Below are positions 1 through 8,362 of a stretch of 55,936 nt of DNA, in pieces. The position numbers were made by a program, and so were the translations under genes. How positions within the stretch are numbered: position 1 is the stretch's first letter; every line of letters begins with the position of its first letter. Source of the stretch: Salinivirgaceae bacterium (GTDB lineage Bacteria; Bacteroidota; Bacteroidia; Bacteroidales; SZUA-534). The notes beneath the pieces were generated by a model. The model had not been told where the DNA came from. It made no database searches and saw only the letters and a list, made by a program, of their open reading frames with translations. The DNA lies in NCBI GenBank assembly GCA_017551905.1, contig JAFZKK010000117.1, positions 1 through 55,936 of the forward strand. Direction: 5' to 3'.

Positions 1-154
1 AAAACTGAAAACAAAGGACTATCATTCATATTTCTTTGGTTTTTGAGTTTGCAATTGTTTACGCCATAGCATCAAAAGTTTTTGGTGTTCGTGAACAAAT
101 TATTAATGAGAGCATAAGGTCAATTTGCTTGTTAACAATATATTGAATATCGAT

Positions 155-209
155 TTTGTCATTTTTCCAACCATTATTATGGCAAAATTTGTCATTTTTC
201 CAACCATTA
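155..209. repeat. 22-bp direct repeat, two copies
   Basis: The 22 bases beginning TTTGTCATTTTTCC and ending CCAACCATTA occur identically at 155-176 and 188-209, start to start 33 bp apart, separated by 11 bp. The pair lies about 140 bp upstream of tRNA-Arg. It could be a duplication scar or a protein-binding pair; no function can be read from it. Confidence 0.75.
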
Positions 210-327
210 CCAAGATTAAACCGACTTTTTTAGTTGATACCTTGGCGCAGTTATAGGGTTATGTCGAATATTTCTAAAATTTCATTAACGCGATTTTATA
301 ATTCCCTTTTCACTTTAAAACTTTGTT

Positions 328-335
328 TACTTTTG
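328..335 (+). promoter_or_regulatory. -7 box of tRNA-Arg promoter
   Basis: TACTTTTG matches the Bacteroidetes -7 consensus TAnnTTTG and ends 12 bp before the first base of the tRNA, which is the right distance for transcription to begin just ahead of the mature 5' end. No clear -33 TTTG is seen. Confidence 0.55.
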
Positions 336-347
336 CCGCAAGTCATC

Positions 348-419
348 GGTTCCATAGTTCAATGGATAGAATTTCAGATTCCGGTTCTGACGATTAGGGT
401 TCGACTCCCTATGGAATCA
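348..419 (+). tRNA. tRNA-Arg (anticodon CCG)
   Basis: A full cloverleaf folds by eye. The acceptor stem GGTTCCA/TGGAATC has one G-T pair, the D stem is GTTC/GAAT, the anticodon stem TCAGA/TCTGA is perfect, and the loop TTCCGGT gives anticodon CCG, which reads the Arg codon CGG. The T stem is TAGGG/CCCTA with loop TTCGACT. The discriminator is A at 419 and CCA is not encoded. Total 72 nt. A promoter box lies just upstream and a Rho-independent terminator just downstream, so this is a single-gene transcription unit. Confidence 0.95.
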
Positions 420-423
420 CCCA

Positions 424-460
424 AAATCCGACAAGCTAAAGCCTGCCGGATTTTTCTTTT
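424..460 (+). terminator. Rho-independent terminator after tRNA-Arg
   Basis: AAATCCG (424-430) pairs with CGGATTT (447-453), with further CA/TG and GC/GC pairs inside the hairpin, followed by TTTTTCTTTT. It ends the tRNA transcript four bases after the mature 3' end. Confidence 0.75.
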
Positions 461-550
461 CTAACCGGTCAACCGCACTTTCCCCGCATCGAAAAAACGC
501 CTGACGAATACGATTGTAATTTTTTAATTTCGCACCATAAAATTGAAACC

Positions 551-2977
551 ATGTTCGCACTTTTTAAAAAGGAATTATACAGTTTCTTCAGTTCGATAAC
601 CGGCTATCTGGCTATTCTTATCTTCTTGATAGCCACCGGATTGTTTCTGTGGGTGATACCCAGCGGCAACAACATCCTCGACAGCGGTTACGCCACACTC
701 GACGGACTGTTCGGCCTGGCGCCGTGGCTTTTTCTGTTTCTGGTGCCGGCAATAACCATGCGTTGTTTTGCCGAGGAGCGCAAAACCGGAACGCTCGATT
801 TGCTGCTCACCCGCCCTCTGTCGGAAACGGCCGTTGTGCTGGGGAAAGACTTGGCTTCGCTTGCCATTGTCGTCATCGCCATAGTGCCAACGCTCATCTA
901 TTTTCTGTCGGTGAGCCTGCTGGGCAACCCTGTCGGCAACATCGATATGGGCGGAACGTGGGGCTCATACATCGGTCTGGCGCTGCTGGCCATGGTTTAT
1001 GTCAGTATTGGCGGATTTTGCTCGTCGCTAACTGACAATCAGGTTGTTGCCTTTCTGACGGCAGTTGTCATAACCTTCGTTTTTTACATCGGGTTCAGTC
1101 TGCTTGGCTCGATGCTTGGCAGTGTTGGCGTTGTCATCACTAATCTGAGCATCGATATTCATTATCAATCGGTTAGCCGGGGCGTTGTCGATACGCGCGA
1201 CCTGGCCTATTTCTTCTGCATATCGGCGTTTTTTGTGATGCTGACACGCCTGAAACTGAAAAGCCGGACTTGGAAAACCAATAAGAACCCCGACCTGACC
1301 GAATTCGGTATTTGGACAGCTATCTTGCTGTTAATAGGTATTTTATCGTCATATTTCTTTGCTCGCATCGACCTCACAACCGACAAACGCCACTCGCTGT
1401 CGGTTTCTACCAAACAGATGCTGCGCCAACTCGACAACGAGGTCTATTTCCGCATCTATCTCGACGGTGAGCTGCCTTCGGGCTTCAAACGACTGCAAAA
1501 CTCTGTGCGTGAGATGCTTGACGAGTTCCGTGCATACGGCGGCGACAATGTCCAATACGAGTTTATCGACCCGACCGAGAACCCCAACGAGCACGCCCGC
1601 GAGCGCATCTTCCGCGAACTTTACCAGAAGGGCCTCGACCCCACCAATCTGCAGGTGAAAGAGAGCGACGGCAGCACATCGCAGAAGATAATTTTCCCCG
1701 GAATAATGGTGTCGTACCAAGGGCGCGAGGTGGCTGTCAACATTCTGAAAAACCACGTCACAGCTTCGTCTGAGGCCAATCTGCAGGCGTCAATCCAGTC
1801 GCTCGAATACGATTTGACCTTCGCCATAAACCAGCTGCAGACCGCACAGCCGCCCATCATCGGGTTTGTGCGCGGACATGGCGAGCTGCCGCCCGAACAA
1901 ATGGAGGATATGTCGTACACGCTTGGCAAATTCTACAATCTGCGCCAAGTTGACGCCAATGCCGAGATTCTGAAAACCGACTCGCTTGGTCGTCTCGTCT
2001 ATCGCTTGATTGTTGTGGCACAGCCTGTTACACGCTTCGCCGAACAAGACAAATTCTTCATCGACCAGTATCTGATGAACGGCGGAAGCCTTTTGTGGCT
2101 CATCGACAACACCACAGCCAGCATGGACAGTCTGCAAACCAGCCGCGATGTGCTGGCCGCTCAGCTCGACCTCAACCTCGACGACCAGCTTTTCTGCTAC
2201 GGCATCCGTCTGAATTCCAACTTGATACAAGATATGCAGTGCGCGGTTATCCCCGTCAACACGGCGCTTGTGGGGCAACCGCCCAAATTTGCGCCCGCAC
2301 CGTGGATTTTCTCGCCAATGATAACACCGCTGGCGTCGCACCCGATGACGAAAAACCTCGATATGCTCCGCATCGATTTCGCCTGCTCTATCGACACCGT
2401 TGGGCTCGACGGCAATGTGCGGAAAACTGCGCTGCTCACCACATCGAAATACAGCCGGCTGGTTTCGCTGCCCGCAAGCATCGATTTGTCGATTGTGGGC
2501 GAGAGTCAGCACCCCGAGGCTTTCACGCACTCCAACCTGCAGGTGGGCGTGCTGCTTGAGGGCAGCTTCCGCAGCGCCTTTGCCAACCGTCCGCTCAAGG
2601 CCGAAGGATTCGACCAGCGGCAATTCCTCCGCCAGAGTCAACCGGCGCGCATGATTGTCGTTTCCGACGGCGACATCATCCGCAACCAGTTCCGCCAGAA
2701 GGGCGACCAGCGCGAACCGCTGCCACTCGGCTACGACCGCTTTACCGGCCAGACTTTCGGCAACAAAGAGTTTCTGCTGAACGCCGTCAACTACTTGTGT
2801 GGCTTCGACGAGTTAATGGAGAGCCGCTCTAAAGAGGTGAAAATGAGGATGCTCGACAAACCGAAAATACTTGAGCAACGACACTTGTGGCAAACCGTCA
2901 ATGTCATTTTGCCGATAGTGTTGATGTGCTGTTTCGGCTTTGTTTTCAATATGTTACGCAAAAAGAAATACGCCTGA
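551..2977 (+). CDS. GldF-GldG fusion, ABC-2 permease plus GldG domain
   Basis: 808 residues. The first ~250 are an ABC-2 type permease of the GldF kind: membrane segments near residues 17-37, 57-75, 100-125, 137-157, 168-192 and 220-235, and the conserved EERKTGTLDLLLTRPLS loop after the second. A further segment (about 252-272) leads into a GldG-type extracytoplasmic domain (ABC-type uncharacterised transport family) and a C-terminal anchor near 783-803. In gliding Flavobacteriia GldF and GldG are separate proteins working with the ATPase GldA; here they are one polypeptide and no GldA gene is in the window. In non-gliding Bacteroidales such fusions occur and the substrate is unknown. The gene overlaps the DUF4340 gene by TGATG, so the two are translationally coupled. 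Confidence 0.88.
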   Translation: MFALFKKELYSFFSSITGYLAILIFLIATGLFLWVIPSGNNILDSGYATLDGLFGLAPWLFLFLVPAITMRCFAEERKTGTLDLLLTRPLSETAVVLGKDLASLAIVVIAIVPTLIYFLSVSLLGNPVGNIDMGGTWGSYIGLALLAMVYVSIGGFCSSLTDNQVVAFLTAVVITFVFYIGFSLLGSMLGSVGVVITNLSIDIHYQSVSRGVVDTRDLAYFFCISAFFVMLTRLKLKSRTWKTNKNPDLTEFGIWTAILLLIGILSSYFFARIDLTTDKRHSLSVSTKQMLRQLDNEVYFRIYLDGELPSGFKRLQNSVREMLDEFRAYGGDNVQYEFIDPTENPNEHARERIFRELYQKGLDPTNLQVKESDGSTSQKIIFPGIMVSYQGREVAVNILKNHVTASSEANLQASIQSLEYDLTFAINQLQTAQPPIIGFVRGHGELPPEQMEDMSYTLGKFYNLRQVDANAEILKTDSLGRLVYRLIVVAQPVTRFAEQDKFFIDQYLMNGGSLLWLIDNTTASMDSLQTSRDVLAAQLDLNLDDQLFCYGIRLNSNLIQDMQCAVIPVNTALVGQPPKFAPAPWIFSPMITPLASHPMTKNLDMLRIDFACSIDTVGLDGNVRKTALLTTSKYSRLVSLPASIDLSIVGESQHPEAFTHSNLQVGVLLEGSFRSAFANRPLKAEGFDQRQFLRQSQPARMIVVSDGDIIRNQFRQKGDQREPLPLGYDRFTGQTFGNKEFLLNAVNYLCGFDELMESRSKEVKMRMLDKPKILEQRHLWQTVNVILPIVLMCCFGFVFNMLRKKKYA

Positions 2978-3930
2978 TGAACCGCAAACTATTGTTGTCA
3001 ATTCTAGCCGTGCTGGCGCTCATAACAGCAATCACAGTATTGCGCCACGGAAAATCGACTCTGTCGAAGTCGCAGAGCCATTTTGCCATAAGCGACACCG
3101 CCGCACTGACAACCATTCGGATACAGGCGGCAAAAGGCGACACCGTGATTCTGCAAAAGATTGGTAATAAATGGTTTGCGAACAGCAACACACCCGTCCG
3201 TGCCGAGATGATGTCGGCATTGATGAAGACGCTGCACGACATCGATAAAACCAAAAACGTGTCGAAAGCCGAAGCCAGGCAAGCCGCAGCAACGCTGGAA
3301 TCTGAAGGCTTTCACCTTGTAGCCATGGCCAACCGCCGCACCTTGGCCGACTACAGCTATTGCTTCACCGGCTACACCTGCTACGCAACCATAACAAAAA
3401 GCAACCGTTTTTTTGTTGTGTCGGTGGCCGGATACCCGCAACTGCTCGATATTCTGCGAGTTGCGTCACCGGCAGGCTGGCGCAGCCGCGAGGTGTTCGC
3501 CGTCCATCCCGACAACATTTTCCAGATAATCTTCAATGACGAACAGAAACCCGAAAACTCATTCACAATATGCCGCGCCGGTCGCGATTTTGAGCTGAAG
3601 AGCTATCCTATCGGGTTGAAAATGAATAATATCGACAAGGAAAAACTGTACCGATACATTGGCCAGTTCAAGCACATAACATACGCTGCCGATTCGCAAC
3701 TGTCTGTGCAACAGGCCGATTCTGTCAAACGGCAGACTCCGCTGTTCACGCTGTCGGTAACAACCGCCGACGGGCAGGAGTATTGGTGCAAGGGGTTCAG
3801 CCACCAATTGCAGCCCGACGCTCCCGACTATGACAATTTCTATCTGCAACTTGCCGACGGAAACCTTGTTGTGGCCCGCTATTTCGATTTCGACCCGGTT
3901 ATGAAAAAATGCAGTTACTTTGCCGAATAA
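2977..3930 (+). CDS. DUF4340 domain protein
   Basis: 317 residues, starting at the ATG that overlaps the stop codon of gldFG (TGATG at 2975-2979). A longer in-frame extension to 2887 lies inside gldFG and is unlikely to be used. The N-terminus has one hydrophobic segment (LLLSILAVLALITAITVL) that anchors the rest outside the cytoplasmic membrane. The body has the repeated beta-rich layout of DUF4340, with a W-RSREVFAV motif in the middle that is typical of this family. DUF4340 genes are regularly found next to GldG-like ABC components, and the coupling here argues they act in one export or envelope complex. Biochemical role unknown. Confidence 0.85.
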   Translation: MNRKLLLSILAVLALITAITVLRHGKSTLSKSQSHFAISDTAALTTIRIQAAKGDTVILQKIGNKWFANSNTPVRAEMMSALMKTLHDIDKTKNVSKAEARQAAATLESEGFHLVAMANRRTLADYSYCFTGYTCYATITKSNRFFVVSVAGYPQLLDILRVASPAGWRSREVFAVHPDNIFQIIFNDEQKPENSFTICRAGRDFELKSYPIGLKMNNIDKEKLYRYIGQFKHITYAADSQLSVQQADSVKRQTPLFTLSVTTADGQEYWCKGFSHQLQPDAPDYDNFYLQLADGNLVVARYFDFDPVMKKCSYFAE

Positions 3931-3942
3931 CATATAGAAACT

Positions 3943-4503
3943 ATGGATTTGCAAAATATTGAAAACCAAACTAAAAAGATAATCACCGACCTGCTTGAGG
4001 CTCATCCGCAGCCCAAAGGGGCGATTTTTGTCATCGGCTGCTCGTCGAGCGAGGTGGCTGGCGGCACCATAGGCAAAAATTCGAGCGAGGAGATTGGCCG
4101 CGCCATTTTTGCCGTTGCCAACAAATTACTCTCAGAACGAGGCATTTACCTTGCCTGCCAATGTTGCGAGCACCTGAACCGCGCACTTGTGGTTGAGGCC
4201 GAATGTGCCGAGCGTTACGGCTACGAGCCCGTCTGCGTGGTGCCATGGATGCATGGTGGCGGCTCGTTTGCAACAGCTGCTTACCACGGATTCCGCCAAC
4301 CCGTTGTGGTTGAGCATATTAAAGCCTCCGCCGGCATCGATATTGGCGACACGCTCATCGGCATGCATCTAAAAGACGTTGCTGTTCCGGTTCATCCGGC
4401 ACAACCGCAGATTGGCTGCGCGCATGTGGCCGCCGCCTACTGCCGCCCGAAACTGATTGGTGGAGAGAGAGCGAGATATAAAAACGATGACGAAAAACGA
4501 TGA
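3943..4503 (+). CDS. UPF0340 / YwlG-like (TIGR01440) protein
   Basis: 186 residues. The VIGCSSSEVAGGTIGKNSSEE segment, the CCEHLNRALVVE motif, VVPWMHGGGSFATAAY and GMHLKDVAVPVH identify the UPF0340 (DUF436, Bacillus YwlG) family, whose biochemical function is not established. It follows the DUF4340 gene by 12 bp and is probably co-transcribed. From general knowledge of the family, proteins end soon after a RPKLIGGxRAxY motif. Here the last residues NDDEKR and the stop codon are supplied by the hexamer-word array that begins at 4485, so the natural stop appears to have been replaced by repeat sequence. Confidence 0.9.
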   Translation: MDLQNIENQTKKIITDLLEAHPQPKGAIFVIGCSSSEVAGGTIGKNSSEEIGRAIFAVANKLLSERGIYLACQCCEHLNRALVVEAECAERYGYEPVCVVPWMHGGGSFATAAYHGFRQPVVVEHIKASAGIDIGDTLIGMHLKDVAVPVHPAQPQIGCAHVAAAYCRPKLIGGERARYKNDDEKR

Positions 4504-4627
4504 CGATAACACTGACACTAACACTGACGATGACGATGACACTAACACTGACACTGACGATGACGATGACGAAAACACTAACGATGACGAAAAACGATAA
4601 CTATAACGATAACGATGACGAAAAACT
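4485..4627 (+). repeat. Hexamer-word array 1, overlapping the 3' end of the UPF0340 gene
   Basis: About 23 consecutive six-base words, mainly CGATGA, CGATAA, CACTGA, CACTAA and CGAAAA (three with an extra A, CGAAAAA), plus one CTATAA. Consensus C-R-M-W-R-A. The array begins inside the last codons of the UPF0340 gene and supplies its stop codon. It shares an exact 29-bp stretch (4579-4607) with array 3 (52413-52441). One strand has an open frame rich in Ser and Val, but this is composition only. Confidence 0.85.
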
Positions 4628-4629
4628 TA

Positions 4630-4637
4630 TAACATTG
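4630..4637 (+). promoter_or_regulatory. Possible -7 box of the fibre-protein gene
   Basis: TAACATTG, one base from TAnnTTTG, sits 28 bp before the ATG at 4666, right after the hexamer array. Weak call. Confidence 0.3.
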
Positions 4638-4665
4638 CACACAAATAATTTTTAAAAATAGAGAC

Positions 4666-7600
4666 ATGAAAAAAGTACAGCAAATCATTTTGGCAGTTGC
4701 AGCCGTGCTTGCAACAACCGTGACAATGGCTCAAAACGGATTTAACTATCAAGCAGTTATCCGCGACGCCAACGGCAACCTTGTGTCTAACAAGAACATC
4801 TCGCTTCGCATAACGCTGACAACCGAGGCGGGCAACGACACCTATTATCAGGAAAAGCATACGGCTAAAACCAATGCCTACGGCGCCGTTTCTATTGTTG
4901 TGGGCGAAGGCACCATTGTAAGAGGCAAATTTTCCGAAGTGCCTTGGAACAGCGGCAGCGTTTATATGAAAACCGAGTTTGACCCTACCGGCGGTGAGAA
5001 TTTTGCCGAGATAGGCACCACCAAACTACATTCTGTTCCGGTGGCCGAATACGCCAAAAAGACCGGCGAGGTTGAAAACCCTACAAACATTAAGATTCAA
5101 GCCACTTCCACCACCGGTGACGAAGATGCACTATTTGAGGTGAAAGACAACGACGGCAAGGTTGTTTTTGCTGTATATAAAAATGGTGTCCGCGTCTATG
5201 TTGACGAAAACGACTCAAAGGCCGCAAAAAGCGGTTTTGCAGTGGCTGGTAAGAACGCGAAAGACGGCGAGGAAAGCCAGTATTTCTCGGTAAACGCCAG
5301 CGGCACAAAGGTTTATGTTGACGATGACGGTACAAAAGCAGCCAAAAGCCGATTTGCCGTGGCTGGAAAAAGCGCTAAAGGTGACGACAACTTCTTGGTT
5401 GTAAACCTTGAAGGCACAAAGGTTTTTGTTGACGACACTGCCAGCGGCAAAGCCGCAAAAAGTCGGTTTGCTGTGGCTGGCAAGAGCGCCAAGGCCGATG
5501 ACAATTATTTTGTTGTAAACGAGGCCGGAACGCGCATCTATGTTGACGAAGGCGATAGTAAGGCCGCGAAAAGCCGATTTGCTGTTGCTGGTAAGAGTGC
5601 AAAGTCTGACGACAATTATTTGGTTGTGAATGGTGAAGGCACCAAGGTTTTTGTTGACGATACCGCCAGCGGTAAAGCAGCAAAAAGCCGGTTTGCCGTT
5701 GCTGGCAAAAGTTCTAAAGGTAACGACAATTATTTTGTTGTAAATGAGACTGGAACACGCGTTTTTGTTGACGATACCGCCAGCGGTAAAGCAGCTAAGA
5801 GCAGATTTGCTGTAGCGGGCAAAAGCTCTAAAGGTGACGACAATTATTTTGTTGTGAACGAGGCCGGTACGCAAGTCTTTATTGACGACGACAACTCAAA
5901 AGCCGCCAAGAGCAGATTCGCCGTGGCCGGACGCAGCGCCAAAGGCGACAACAACTATATGGTTATAAACACCGACAGCACTCGCATCTACATTGACGAG
6001 GCGGGCAACGCCAAGGCTGCCAAGAGCGGTTTTGCTGTGGCTGGACGCAGCGCAAACAAAGGCGGTTCAAGCAATCTTTTCAATATCAACCTTGCACAAA
6101 GCGCCGATACTATTATTAACGAAAACCGCATCTATTGGTATCCGGCAAAGAATGCCTTTATGGCTGGTAATCTGATGGTTGAAAGCGCTAACAATGTGGG
6201 CACCAACTCATTCAATGCCGGATATCAGAATATAGCCAGCGGCAACTACTCACAAGCATTGGGTTATAAATCAACAGCCTCTGGCGAGACTTCGACAGCC
6301 ATTGGCGACTCGGCACAAGCTTCCGGTAAAAGTTCGTTCGCTTTCGGAAAACACACCATAGCTTCAGGCGAAAGTTCTGTAGCTATTGGCGACGGCTCAT
6401 CAGCTACTAAAACCGACGCTCTCTCGTTCGGTGTATCGGCACAAGCCACTGAAGGACAGGCAATGGCATTAGGTTTTGGCTCGAAAGCACAAGGACAATA
6501 TGCCACCGCAATGGGCTCAAGCACAATAGCTTCAGGCCAATCGGCAACTGCAATGGGCGACCAATCGCAAGCAACTGGCAACTATTCAATAGCAGGCGGC
6601 TATCAATCGAAAGCACAAGGTATTGGAGCTGTGGCGTTAGGCTACCAAAACACAGCTTCAACAAAGTACACGGTGGCATTGGGTTACGGCTCAACAGCAG
6701 CTGGTAGCAATGGAGGTTCAACGGCCATTGGCTATGGTGCAAAATCGAATTGGTCGTATTCAACTACCATTGGCTACCAGTCGGAAACATCTGGCCAATA
6801 TGCCACAGCTTTGGGTTATCAGTCGAAAGTGACAAACAGTGTAAGTTACGCAACAGCTATTGGATATAAGGCCGCAGCCTCGGGCGAGAAAGCAATGTCG
6901 TTAGGTGCTGAAAGCTCAGCCTCAGGCTCGAATTCGGTTGCAATAGGGACATCAACAAAAGCACAACAAGCCAACTCTTATGCTTTTGGCAACAATGCAA
7001 ATGCTAACGGCGAAAACAGCTATGCTTTGGGTGCATCAGCAACAACCTCAGCCTCAAATGCCTACTCGTTCGGCAAATCGGCTGAAGCCTCGGGCGAGAA
7101 TGCAGTGGCTATTGGCAATACCGCAAAAGCTACTAAAAAGAACTCTTACGCATTAGGCTTGAATAGCGTGGCTGAGGGCGAAGGTAGCTATTCCTTCGGC
7201 GAAGGCGCAACGGCAAGCGGCACTGGCAGTTTTGCTATGGGTGTACCTGCGACATATGAAGGTAATTCGTATGTAGCTCCCAAAGCCAGTGGTGACTATT
7301 CTTACGCATTTGGTGGAGGTGCGGAGGCAACCGCCACAAATTCTTTTGCATTTGGCACAGCCAGTAAGGCTACAAATATGTCCGCCATAGCGTTTGGTCA
7401 TAGGAATGCTTCGGGTGGCAAAAATGCTATCGCAATGGGTGTCGGGAATACTGTTGCAGATGAAGCCGAGCAAGGCGTTGCTATCGGCATTTGGAATAAC
7501 GTCACCAAAGCAAATTCTACCGCCATAGGATTTAATAACACGGCAAGTGGAAGATGGGCAACCGCTTATGGGCGCCAATCAACGGCCTCTGGACTTCAAT

Positions 7601-8268
7601 CTATCGTCTTGGGAATAAGTGTAGTCGCCAAGTCAGCAAATGAAGTCGTAGTCGGCAGACTTAATACTGACGATTACACAGCTTGCTCATCTGAAAATGT
7701 ACCAAGCGACAGGCAGTTTGTTGTGGGCAATGGAAAAGAGACCTGGGGCCCACACGTTGTGAACAGGAGTGATGCTCTTATTATTTATAAAAACGGTAAT
7801 GCTGAATTCAGAGGAAATGTTTATCCAAGCGATAAAACAAATGTATGGACTAGTGCAACAACCTACACTTTAGGTACTTCCGATAGAAAATGGGATGCTG
7901 TTTACGCCTCCAACGGCACAATCCAAACCTCCGACCAACGCCTGAAAACCAACATCAAACCGCTTGAGCGAGCATTGGATAAAGTGCTTACACTCAATGG
8001 CGTAACTTACGAGTGGCGCGTCAAGGAGTTCCCAAATAAGAATTTCGACAGCAACCGCCACGTTGGTGTTCTGGCACAAGAGATTGAGGCTGTTCTGCCC
8101 GAGGCAGTTGAGACTGGTGAGGATGGATATAAATCAGTCAACTATAGTAATATCACTCCTCTGCTTATCGAGGCAATAAAAGAGCAGCAGAAAGAGATTG
8201 AGGAACTGAAAGCCACCAACAGCAAGCTGCAAAGCCAGATAGAGGAGATTTTGGAAAAAATGAAATAA
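4666..8268 (+). CDS. Secreted fibre/adhesin with YadA-like head repeats and peptidase S74 chaperone
   Basis: 1200 residues. Residues 1-22 are a signal peptide (ending VTMAQ). Residues ~23-135 form a beta-rich domain common at the start of Bacteroidetes tail-fibre-like proteins. Residues ~177-480 are eight repeats of 36-38 residues around [VI][FY][VI]D-KAAKS-FAVAG(K/R). From ~510 to ~1010 come many ~14-residue YadA-type head repeats (A-A-G--S-A pattern), expected to form a trimeric left-handed beta-roll. The C-terminus is a peptidase S74 intramolecular chaperone: SDQRLK has the self-cleavage Ser1089 and Lys1094, the five-residue spacing seen in endosialidase tailspikes, followed by GVLAQEIEAVLPE and a coiled coil (~1165-1200). 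The chaperone is expected to trimerise the fibre and then cleave itself off. Likely an envelope-exposed adhesin; no phage genes are nearby and no T9SS tail is visible. Confidence 0.88.
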   Translation: MKKVQQIILAVAAVLATTVTMAQNGFNYQAVIRDANGNLVSNKNISLRITLTTEAGNDTYYQEKHTAKTNAYGAVSIVVGEGTIVRGKFSEVPWNSGSVYMKTEFDPTGGENFAEIGTTKLHSVPVAEYAKKTGEVENPTNIKIQATSTTGDEDALFEVKDNDGKVVFAVYKNGVRVYVDENDSKAAKSGFAVAGKNAKDGEESQYFSVNASGTKVYVDDDGTKAAKSRFAVAGKSAKGDDNFLVVNLEGTKVFVDDTASGKAAKSRFAVAGKSAKADDNYFVVNEAGTRIYVDEGDSKAAKSRFAVAGKSAKSDDNYLVVNGEGTKVFVDDTASGKAAKSRFAVAGKSSKGNDNYFVVNETGTRVFVDDTASGKAAKSRFAVAGKSSKGDDNYFVVNEAGTQVFIDDDNSKAAKSRFAVAGRSAKGDNNYMVINTDSTRIYIDEAGNAKAAKSGFAVAGRSANKGGSSNLFNINLAQSADTIINENRIYWYPAKNAFMAGNLMVESANNVGTNSFNAGYQNIASGNYSQALGYKSTASGETSTAIGDSAQASGKSSFAFGKHTIASGESSVAIGDGSSATKTDALSFGVSAQATEGQAMALGFGSKAQGQYATAMGSSTIASGQSATAMGDQSQATGNYSIAGGYQSKAQGIGAVALGYQNTASTKYTVALGYGSTAAGSNGGSTAIGYGAKSNWSYSTTIGYQSETSGQYATALGYQSKVTNSVSYATAIGYKAAASGEKAMSLGAESSASGSNSVAIGTSTKAQQANSYAFGNNANANGENSYALGASATTSASNAYSFGKSAEASGENAVAIGNTAKATKKNSYALGLNSVAEGEGSYSFGEGATASGTGSFAMGVPATYEGNSYVAPKASGDYSYAFGGGAEATATNSFAFGTASKATNMSAIAFGHRNASGGKNAIAMGVGNTVADEAEQGVAIGIWNNVTKANSTAIGFNNTASGRWATAYGRQSTASGLQSIVLGISVVAKSANEVVVGRLNTDDYTACSSENVPSDRQFVVGNGKETWGPHVVNRSDALIIYKNGNAEFRGNVYPSDKTNVWTSATTYTLGTSDRKWDAVYASNGTIQTSDQRLKTNIKPLERALDKVLTLNGVTYEWRVKEFPNKNFDSNRHVGVLAQEIEAVLPEAVETGEDGYKSVNYSNITPLLIEAIKEQQKEIEELKATNSKLQSQIEEILEKMK
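5194..6112 (+). repeat. Eight tandem ~111-bp repeats inside the fibre gene
   Basis: Each unit encodes 36-38 residues (VFVDD-SGKAAKSRFAVAGKS-KGDDNYFVVNE-GT). Neighbouring units are partly identical at DNA level: 35 bp starting GTTTTTGTTGACGATACC at 5647-5681 recur exactly at 5761-5795, 114 bp later. The first and last units are the most diverged. Such DNA identity permits unit gain or loss by recombination. Confidence 0.85.
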
Positions 8269-8323
8269 TAATTTGTTAAAATTTCTTATTCACCTATTAT
8301 TATTTAACCAACCCAAATTTTTA

Positions 8324-8331
8324 TAAATTTG
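8324..8331 (+). promoter_or_regulatory. -7 box of dnaN promoter
   Basis: TAAATTTG matches TAnnTTTG, 31 bp before the dnaN ATG at 8363. No strong -33 element. Confidence 0.5.
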
Positions 8332-8362
8332 AGCGTTTGAAATCAATTTAAAACACATACAA

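Larger units (their letters stand above)
1..347. other. Left-edge non-coding stretch, no complete gene
   Basis: AT-rich sequence before the tRNA gene. An open frame without a start codon runs from about 9 to 143 (plus strand, ending in TGA, tail reading SKVFGVREQIINESIR). It could be the decayed end of an upstream gene, but I recognise no family. The only other structure I see is a 22-bp direct repeat and the tRNA promoter, listed separately. Confidence 0.4.

Noticed and set aside
1..230. Decayed transposase or insertion sequence at the left edge
   Set aside because: Only a 45-codon open tail is visible, with no terminal inverted repeats and no recognisable motif.
234..464. 76-codon open frame spanning the tRNA gene
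   Set aside because: It runs through the whole tRNA-Arg and its terminator; it has no protein-like composition.
1790..2641. Long minus-strand open frame (283 codons) inside gldFG
   Set aside because: Shadow frame in a high-GC gene; its translation shows no domain, while the plus strand encodes a recognised family.
4369..4578. Minus-strand Ser/Val-rich open frame over hexamer array 1
   Set aside because: The composition is just the array words read in one frame; arrays 2 and 3 do not keep such a frame.
4485..4627. CRISPR array
   Set aside because: Period of 6 bp, no distinct repeat-spacer units and no cas genes.
5194..6112. CRISPR-like periodicity in the fibre gene
   Set aside because: The ~111-bp units are coding, in frame and diverge at wobble positions.
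4666..8268. Prophage tail fibre
   Set aside because: S74 and head repeats also occur in cellular fibres; there is a signal peptide and no phage gene nearby.
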